9,836 nucleotides of DNA from Desulfobacteraceae bacterium (GTDB lineage: Bacteria; Desulfobacterota; Desulfobacteria; Desulfobacterales; BuS5): contig DAOWMW010000029.1 of assembly GCA_030642865.1 (NCBI GenBank), positions 1 to 9,836 of the forward strand, in the 5' to 3' direction. The number at the start of each line of letters is the position of its first letter. Position 1 is the first letter of the stretch. The notes under the pieces are model-generated. The model saw only the letters and a program-made list of their open reading frames with translations. It did not search any database and was not told the DNA's origin. The translations under genes and the position numbers were made by a program. Below are positions 5,094-9,836 of this stretch, piece by piece.

Positions 5094-6220
5094 GATATTT
5101 CTCCTTTAAAATAACGGTGTTATGCGTACTGTTACCCCCTGTTTTTTATATACTCTCCATTGATTCAGCGGAAAAATATCTTAAAAAACGGTATATAAAA
5201 AAAATTGAACATATTTATGCAGAAAATACACAAGCCCTCCTTGAAGGGCATGTGCGTCTGCAGGATGTCATAAGTAAAAATATAGACCAGTATCTGAAGG
5301 ATAGTCCTTTGCCGGGATGGGGAGTAAAAATAGAAATACTTGTTTCAACAAAAAATAACACGATTCTATACCCCCCATTTTTTGATACAAAAAAGGAGGA
5401 AGCATCTCTCCATGATTCCATGCAAATAGCTTCTGATAATTATGCTTTGGCAAAAGAAGGGCTTATTATTTCAGTTGACCCTGATATAGAACTTGTATCA
5501 AGGCTTTCCCTGGGTTTGATCACTTTTTATACCCTGATATTCATGGCAGCCCTCTATCTTTATTATAATGCATGGATAAAAAAAAGCCAGCGTGAAGAGG
5601 CAAATAGACTCTCTGGTTTGCAAAAAGAGTTTGAAAATAAGCTGCAACATCTAAGCGATGACAGGAAAAAGCTCCATCTTAACTTGAAGGAATACAAAAA
5701 GAATCTTAAAGAAGAAAAAAACAGGGCGCACACAAACGAAACCGAAATGATAGAAGAGATAATTATTCTTGAACAAAAATTAACAGATAATCTTGCTTAT
5801 CAACAAAAGCAAATAGAAGAGATTGATCTTTTAAAAGAAAAATTAAAAAAAATAGAAAAAAGCGCTGGCGATAAGACCGGAAAAAAAAATCAAACTGTGA
5901 ATATGCTTCAAAAAGAGTTTAATGAATTATATAAAAACATCGAGATTAATAAAAGATCAATATCCAGTTTTCATGCCATGGGTGATGGGATGCAAAATAA
6001 ATGTAAAAAAATAATCCATCAACTCAATGATGATCCCAGCCTTGTAAGTGTCAAAAGAAAAGTATTTTTGAAAAAAGGGGGAAAAACTTTTTTTGAGATA
6101 ATTTTTGCATATACCGGTCGTATATATTATGGCACCGGCAAAGAGGGCAAAATTGAAATTCTTGCCCTGGGAACAAAAAAAACACAGGCCAGGGACCTGG
6201 AATTTCTCGACAGAATATAA
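5090..6220 (+). CDS. Membrane-anchored coiled-coil protein with a RelE/ParE-like C-terminal domain, function unknown
   Basis: A 376-aa protein that I do not recognise as a named family. The order is: short cytoplasmic end, TM1 (about 8-23), extracytoplasmic domain (24-137), TM2 (about 139-160) followed by the positive KKSQRE, long charged coiled coil (about 164-260), linker, and a C-terminal domain (about 280-376) placed in the cytoplasm by the positive-inside rule. The last ~80 residues run helix, helix (CKKIIHQLNDDPSLV), then strands VKRKVFLKK, FFEIIFA, GRIYYGTG, KIEILALG and TKKTQARDL. This order and its R-I-Y-Y / I-L-x-x-G-x-K-x-T-Q signature resemble RelE/ParE-superfamily toxins. No antitoxin-like gene adjoins it. 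The start overlaps the TPR gene's stop (ATGA), so the two are probably translationally coupled and act together. Whether the domain is an active nuclease is unknown. The overall architecture is firm; the RelE assignment is inference. Confidence 0.85.
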   Translation: MRYFSFKITVLCVLLPPVFYILSIDSAEKYLKKRYIKKIEHIYAENTQALLEGHVRLQDVISKNIDQYLKDSPLPGWGVKIEILVSTKNNTILYPPFFDTKKEEASLHDSMQIASDNYALAKEGLIISVDPDIELVSRLSLGLITFYTLIFMAALYLYYNAWIKKSQREEANRLSGLQKEFENKLQHLSDDRKKLHLNLKEYKKNLKEEKNRAHTNETEMIEEIIILEQKLTDNLAYQQKQIEEIDLLKEKLKKIEKSAGDKTGKKNQTVNMLQKEFNELYKNIEINKRSISSFHAMGDGMQNKCKKIIHQLNDDPSLVSVKRKVFLKKGGKTFFEIIFAYTGRIYYGTGKEGKIEILALGTKKTQARDLEFLDRI

Positions 6221-6260
6221 ACAAAAAAAATAGAACAGCGATCATGGAAGTATAAGATAT

Positions 6261-6298
6261 ACGTTCCCACGCTGAAGCGTGGGAACGTGAGTTTTTTT
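6261..6298 (+). terminator. Intrinsic terminator of the TPR / membrane protein operon
   Basis: A perfect 12-bp stem ACGTTCCCACGC / GCGTGGGAACGT with a TGAA loop (6261-6288), then GAG and a T7 run (6292-6298). It lies 40 bases past the stop at 6220 and between two convergent genes. On the minus strand it has no T-tract, so it mainly stops plus-strand transcription. The stem resembles a CGTTCCCACGC/GCGTGGGAACG palindrome that I recall as dispersed in many copies in diverse bacterial genomes, so it may be a recruited REP-like unit. Confidence 0.85.
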
Positions 6299-6312
6299 CA
6301 GCGCTCAGCTCT

Positions 6313-7965
6313 TTATTTTTCTGCCCAGCGACGTGAAATGACTTCATCAGTTGAATAATCAGGAAGAATTATCGGAGCGGTTACAGGGTCTGTAATGCCG
6401 GCTTCGTCAATTTCCTTTTCAAATCTTGCAACATGATCAATGGTCAGCTTTTTAATCTCAACGCCTCCGTCAATATATTCAGCAGCGTTGACTCCAGCAC
6501 GTCTGCCAAAGGTTATAATATCCTGCAGGCTGTTCCCCATGAGGCGGTTCTCTCCGTGGACACCCCCTATAACCTCACCTGCTGCAAAAAGCCCGGGTAC
6601 ATCTGTTTCAGTCGATGCACTAACATTTACACCACCATTTTGATAATGGAGTGTTGGATAGACAAGCATGGGGTCTTTGCTTATATCTATCCCATGCCTT
6701 GCAAACTGGATAAATTTAGCTGGAAGTTCTTTTTTAACAGTACCTTCGCCATGGAGATCGTCGATCATGGGGGAGTCGAGCCAAAGGCCAACACGGCCGG
6801 TGGGGGTTAATATGCCTTTCCCCTTATCCATGGCCTCACATATTAATTCTGCAGACTCCACATCCCTTGGTTCCAGGGGAAAACAAAATTGTTCCCCATC
6901 AATATTTAACACATGGGCTCCAAGGCCCCTTACTTTTTCTGTAATCAGCAAGCCAACGTTTTGCTCAGGGTATACCACACCTGTGGGGTGATACTGGGTG
7001 GAGAAAAGATATTTATTTCCCACGCCAACTCGATAGGCCATAACAACGCCGTCCATTGTGGCGCCGTAATGGTTTGTTGTTGCAAAACCTTTAATATGAA
7101 GACGTCCAAAACCACCGGATGCAAGAATGACAGCCTTTGCCTTTGCAATATAAAATTCCCGTGTCTCCATATTAAACAGAATTGCTCCTGCACATTTTCC
7201 ATCTTCGTCAAGAATAAGCTCCACTGCAGGGGTAAATTCAAGGACAGTAATGGAGTCTTGCCTGCTTCGTGCTTCATCTCTTATCACACGCATGATCTCT
7301 GCTCCGGTCATATCCCCTGCTGAATGGAGTCTTTTCCGGGAAGAACCTCCAAAATGGCGCACAACCATACGTCCTTCCGGAGTCTTGTTAAACATCATTC
7401 CCAGATTTTCCAGCCATGAAATAGATAATGGAGCATCATGGGCAATGGCTTCCACAAGATCGGGCTGATTTGTAAAGTGCCCCCCCCCTATGGTATCAAT
7501 GTAATGATAAAATGGAGAATCACATTCCTGGGTAGCAGCCTGGATACCCCCTTCTGCCATGATTGTATTTGAATCACCATGCCTGAGCTTGGTTGATATA
7601 ATTACACTTTTGCCTGCATCCGAAGCCATTAAAGCAGCGGATGTACCAGCACCTCCACCACCAATGATAAGTACGTCTGCTTCATAATCAACAGTGGAAA
7701 GGTCTACTGCATCAGGCCGCAGCAAAGCTTTTGATTCCAGAAGGTCTGCCACCTGATCCTGAAAAATATCCCCTTTGTTTGAGCCGACTTTTACTGCCCG
7801 AGTCCCATCCTTTTGACAATCAGGATGGTAGGCATTTAAAACCTCTTCACGTTCTTTAAGATTCAAAGCAGGATAATGTTCATTACGCCGGGCCCTTTCC
7901 ACCCTCGCCGGACGAGTAGCCTCAACCTTTTTAATTAATTCCCTCATTTCGGGTGTATATGACAT
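6313..7965 (-). CDS. Fumarate reductase/succinate dehydrogenase-type flavoprotein, short form with non-covalent FAD
   Basis: A 550-aa FAD oxidoreductase of the SdhA/FrdA family. The Rossmann motif DVLIIGGGGAG is at 97-107. Family active-site residues are present: HPTG (326-329), LITEKVRG (E343, R346), PTLHYQNGG (H440), FAAGEVIGGVHGENRLMGNSL (R474), supporting fumarate/succinate-like chemistry. Position 133 in DSNTIMAEGG is Asn where SdhA/FrdA carry the covalent-FAD His, so FAD is probably bound non-covalently. There are about 95 extra residues before the Rossmann fold, without a signal peptide or Tat motif. Only about 60 residues follow the NSL motif, so most of the usual C-terminal helical domain is absent. 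The RBS GGAG is 6 bases before ATG. It is the last gene of a three-gene operon, 42 bases after the iron-sulfur gene. It could reduce fumarate with a thiol or ferredoxin-like donor (TfrA-like) or run in reverse. A related enoate/dicarboxylate substrate cannot be excluded. Confidence 0.9.
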   Translation of the reverse strand: MSYTPEMRELIKKVEATRPARVERARRNEHYPALNLKEREEVLNAYHPDCQKDGTRAVKVGSNKGDIFQDQVADLLESKALLRPDAVDLSTVDYEADVLIIGGGGAGTSAALMASDAGKSVIISTKLRHGDSNTIMAEGGIQAATQECDSPFYHYIDTIGGGHFTNQPDLVEAIAHDAPLSISWLENLGMMFNKTPEGRMVVRHFGGSSRKRLHSAGDMTGAEIMRVIRDEARSRQDSITVLEFTPAVELILDEDGKCAGAILFNMETREFYIAKAKAVILASGGFGRLHIKGFATTNHYGATMDGVVMAYRVGVGNKYLFSTQYHPTGVVYPEQNVGLLITEKVRGLGAHVLNIDGEQFCFPLEPRDVESAELICEAMDKGKGILTPTGRVGLWLDSPMIDDLHGEGTVKKELPAKFIQFARHGIDISKDPMLVYPTLHYQNGGVNVSASTETDVPGLFAAGEVIGGVHGENRLMGNSLQDIITFGRRAGVNAAEYIDGGVEIKKLTIDHVARFEKEIDEAGITDPVTAPIILPDYSTDEVISRRWAEK

Positions 7966-8007
7966 TTTTTTCTCCTTTACTCCTGTTCACGATAAAACAA
8001 GTTTCGG

Positions 8008-8808
8008 CTATAGATATTGTGTGTCTTGAGGTACCCATTCACCCGGAGGGGTAAGATCTGGTTCCCGCTCACGTTCATTAATATATATCTTTTCAAGATT
8101 TTCCTTATCCATGGCAAGAAGGTTTTTTAAAACCTCATCGTACTTTTGCGCATTAATATCATCAACTCTTTTTTGCAGATGTTCTGCCTTTGGCTGAATA
8201 TATTTTGCATATATCCGCCTTGCAAGCTGTCCAATATGATACTGGGGAAGTTCTCCCATACACCGGCTGGCACAAAGGCCGCACTGGATACAATCAAAGG
8301 ATATTTCAGCGGCTTTGGCGATATTTCCCTGTTTTAAGGCAGAAATATAGCCCAGCACATCAACATCCATGGGACAGGCTTTTGTGCAAAGATTACACGC
8401 AACACAACGGAACAATTCCGGATAAAGAGCATAAATAACTTCAGGATCACCAGACAACTCTTCAAGCTTGTAAGTTGCACGATTAGCAGGATAAAAGGGA
8501 ATTTGCGCAAGGTACATATTCGGTTCAACAACTGTCTGGCAGGCAAGACCAAAAAAAAGTTTGTAGTCCCCGGCTTTTCGGTAAACAGTGGGGCATGCTC
8601 CGCATATACCTCCACGACAGCCCGCTCCCCGGATAAATTTAAACCCGGCAAATTCCATCGCTTTCATTATTGTAAGAGTTTCAGGGACTTCATAACGTTT
8701 CCCCATAACATATACAGGTATGGTTTTGGCTCCTTCAGGCAAAATAGCCCGATCACCTGTAGCCACTTTGGGAGCCTGCTTAGCTTGAATATTTTCTGCT
8801 TCAGCCAT
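8008..8808 (-). CDS. Iron-sulfur subunit with [2Fe-2S] and two [4Fe-4S] motifs (SdhB/TfrB N-half-like)
   Basis: A 266-aa electron-transfer subunit. The N-terminal ferredoxin-like domain has CRGGICGAC (C64, C69, C72) plus C90 for a [2Fe-2S] cluster. The C-terminal part has CVACNLCTKACP (C135, C138, C141, C145) and CIQCGLCASRC (C173, C176, C179, C183), two CxxCxxCxxxC motifs fit for [4Fe-4S]. Classical SdhB/FrdB has one such motif followed by a different [3Fe-4S]/[4Fe-4S] spacing ending in CP; here both are ferredoxin-like, and the second ends in CM. The C-terminal ~70 residues are charged helix. No membrane segment is present. The RBS AAGGAG lies 8 bases before ATG. Placed between the HdrB-like and flavoprotein genes, it should pass electrons between them. 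Its residue pattern resembles the N-terminal half of thiol:fumarate reductase TfrB. Confidence 0.88.
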   Translation of the reverse strand: MAEAENIQAKQAPKVATGDRAILPEGAKTIPVYVMGKRYEVPETLTIMKAMEFAGFKFIRGAGCRGGICGACPTVYRKAGDYKLFFGLACQTVVEPNMYLAQIPFYPANRATYKLEELSGDPEVIYALYPELFRCVACNLCTKACPMDVDVLGYISALKQGNIAKAAEISFDCIQCGLCASRCMGELPQYHIGQLARRIYAKYIQPKAEHLQKRVDDINAQKYDEVLKNLLAMDKENLEKIYINEREREPDLTPPGEWVPQDTQYL

Positions 8809-8826
8809 ATTAATTTCTCCTTAAAA

Positions 8827-8851
8827 AAACAGATCGGTTATTCCTCTGTTT
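8827..8851. terminator. Weak hairpin with T-tracts on both strands, possible attenuator
   Basis: AAACAGA (8827-8833) pairs perfectly with TCTGTTT (8845-8851) around an 11-base loop. On the minus strand the stem ends in TCTGTTTTTTT, and on the plus strand in TCTGTTTTT. It sits in the 111-bp gap between the HdrB-like and iron-sulfur genes, just before the latter's RBS. The low-GC stem makes it weak. It may lower expression of the downstream two genes relative to the first, or mark an mRNA processing point. Confidence 0.3.
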
Positions 8852-8919
8852 TTAATTCTATAAATATAGATTTCCATATAAATAGTGCCTCACCTGAAAA
8901 GGATAATTTCCCCTGGGCA

Positions 8920-9798
8920 CTAAATAGAATATTCCTTACTTTTCAAAAATTCCACCGCATTTGGATCGTTAAGTTCAAAATGGCATACATCAGGAGCAAG
9001 CCCGAGAGCTAAAGCCATGAGCTGGGTAAAATAGAAGGTAGGCATACCTTGTGAAATTTTCTTTTCGTCGAGGAGACCCTGCTGTTTTTTCCCTAAATTA
9101 AATTCACACAAAGGACAACTTGTGGCAATTACATCAGCCCCTGAACCCCTGGCAAGATTCAGAATTTTTGATGCTGCATCTGCAGCAGAGTCAGGCATTC
9201 CAAGAACCTGGTATGAACCGCAGCAATAAGCAGATGCTGGAAAATCGACAACAGTTGCCCCAAGGGCTTCAAACAATGCTGTCATCAATGCATAGCTTCC
9301 CAGGGGCTCTATTCCAACCTCCACAGGTCGCTGCAAGGTACATCCATAGTAAGGAGCTACTTTTAAGCCGGTGAGAGGCGCTTTGACTTTTTCACGTACT
9401 TTATCCCAACCCAGCTCATCTCTCAAAAGACTCAAAAGATGGACAACTTCAACTTCACCAAAATAATCGATCTCCTCATCCATAAATCGATTTATGGTAT
9501 CTCTTTTTTCCCCATCAGTTTTCATTACAAGATTAGCCCTGGCCAGTGTATTATAACACATGGAGCATAAAACGGTCAGTTTTCCGCTCCCCTGCTCCTT
9601 GGCCCTTATGAGATCTCGAACCGGGGCAACCTGGTGAATGAGATCATCTTCGGCAAGGGAATATACAGCACCGCAGCAATTCCACCGCTCGATCTCCTCC
9701 ATCTCAACTCCCAGTACTTCCATGGAAGCAATTGCAGCATCTTCAAGGTTTTTTGCCTTGGATTTTAATGTGCAACCTGGATAATAATTAATCTTCAT
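8920..9798 (-). CDS. HdrB-like CCG-domain subunit (heterodisulfide reductase B / SdhE / TfrB C-half family)
   Basis: A 292-aa protein counted from the chosen start (MKINYYPGC); the frame can be read 4 residues further upstream from a TTG, and residue numbers here use that longer form. Two CCG domains are visible: C13 ... CCG (45-47) ... CSMC (82-85), and C157 ... CCG (196-198) ... CPLC (232-235). In HdrB such domains hold non-cubane [4Fe-4S] clusters that cleave disulfides. In type-E Sdh/Mfr complexes the homologue SdhE/MfrE takes the place of a membrane anchor. GAGGAG at 9803-9808 is 4 bases before the ATG at 9798 but only 1 base before the alternative ATG at 9801, which decides the start. 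It is the first of three minus-strand genes with the iron-sulfur subunit and flavoprotein. It probably receives electrons from a thiol, or links the complex to quinone or to a soluble Hdr-type partner. Length and motifs are normal for the family. Confidence 0.9.
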   Translation of the reverse strand: MKINYYPGCTLKSKAKNLEDAAIASMEVLGVEMEEIERWNCCGAVYSLAEDDLIHQVAPVRDLIRAKEQGSGKLTVLCSMCYNTLARANLVMKTDGEKRDTINRFMDEEIDYFGEVEVVHLLSLLRDELGWDKVREKVKAPLTGLKVAPYYGCTLQRPVEVGIEPLGSYALMTALFEALGATVVDFPASAYCCGSYQVLGMPDSAADAASKILNLARGSGADVIATSCPLCEFNLGKKQQGLLDEKKISQGMPTFYFTQLMALALGLAPDVCHFELNDPNAVEFLKSKEYSI

Positions 9799-9802
9799 CA
9801 TT

Positions 9803-9808
9803 CTCCTC
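9803..9808 (-). promoter_or_regulatory. Shine-Dalgarno GAGGAG that sets the HdrB-like start
   Basis: It is spaced 4 bases from the ATG at 9798. A stop in another frame (TGA, minus strand, inside AGTTGAGG) overlaps it, so an upstream gene of the same operon may end here. Only 38 bases remain in the window, so this cannot be confirmed. Confidence 0.55.
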
Positions 9809-9836
9809 AACTTGTCATCTTTCGAAAACCGGCAAC

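Noticed and set aside
6433..7323. Plus-strand open frames of 125 and 136 codons across the flavoprotein gene
   Set aside because: They are antisense to a gene with clear family motifs throughout and resemble no known protein.

Overview
The window is AT-rich bacterial chromosome. Gene content and style suggest an anaerobic deltaproteobacterium of the sulfate-reducing Desulfobacteraceae type (Desulfobacula or Desulfobacter-like). This is an inference from the clostridial/anaerobe-type short ThiC, the cobalamin adenosyltransferase, the HdrB-like CCG protein paired with a fumarate-reductase-type flavoprotein, and the base composition. No rRNA, tRNA, CRISPR array, transposase or phage gene was seen.

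Layout. Bases 1-1703 hold one minus-strand gene of the ThiC family (186-1469). It is bracketed by two direct copies of a ~157-bp, almost fully palindromic, MITE-like element (1-147, cut by the window edge, and 1547-1703). The second copy lies just upstream of the gene and carries a promoter-like sequence pointing into it. A different 36-bp repeat sits just past the stop codons of the ThiC-family gene and of the next gene. After a 355-bp AT-rich spacer comes a plus-strand cob(I)alamin adenosyltransferase (2058-2579). If the ThiC paralogue is really a 5-hydroxybenzimidazole synthase (BzaF), the first two genes would both serve corrinoid synthesis. If not, they are a thiamine gene and a B12 gene side by side.

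The middle (2617-6298) is a two-gene plus-strand operon. Its leader can fold in mutually exclusive ways. It encodes a 760-aa lipoprotein built almost entirely of TPR units, then, through an ATGA overlap, a 376-aa protein. That protein has two membrane segments, an extracytoplasmic domain, a long cytoplasmic coiled coil and a C-terminal domain that reads like a RelE/ParE-fold toxin domain with no antitoxin beside it. The operon ends at a strong intrinsic terminator. This pair is the best candidate here for an undescribed system.

The right third (6313-9798) is a convergent minus-strand operon for a soluble, fumarate-reductase-like complex, transcribed in the order HdrB-like subunit, iron-sulfur subunit, flavoprotein. 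The flavoprotein keeps the fumarate/succinate active-site residues. It lacks the covalent-FAD histidine and most of the C-terminal helical domain, and has a ~90-residue N-terminal extension. The iron-sulfur subunit has a [2Fe-2S] site plus two ferredoxin-like [4Fe-4S] motifs rather than the usual SdhB set. The HdrB-like subunit has two CCG domains. No membrane anchor is encoded in the window. The arrangement resembles thiol:fumarate reductase (TfrAB) with TfrB split in two, or a type-E Sdh/Mfr complex in reversed gene order.
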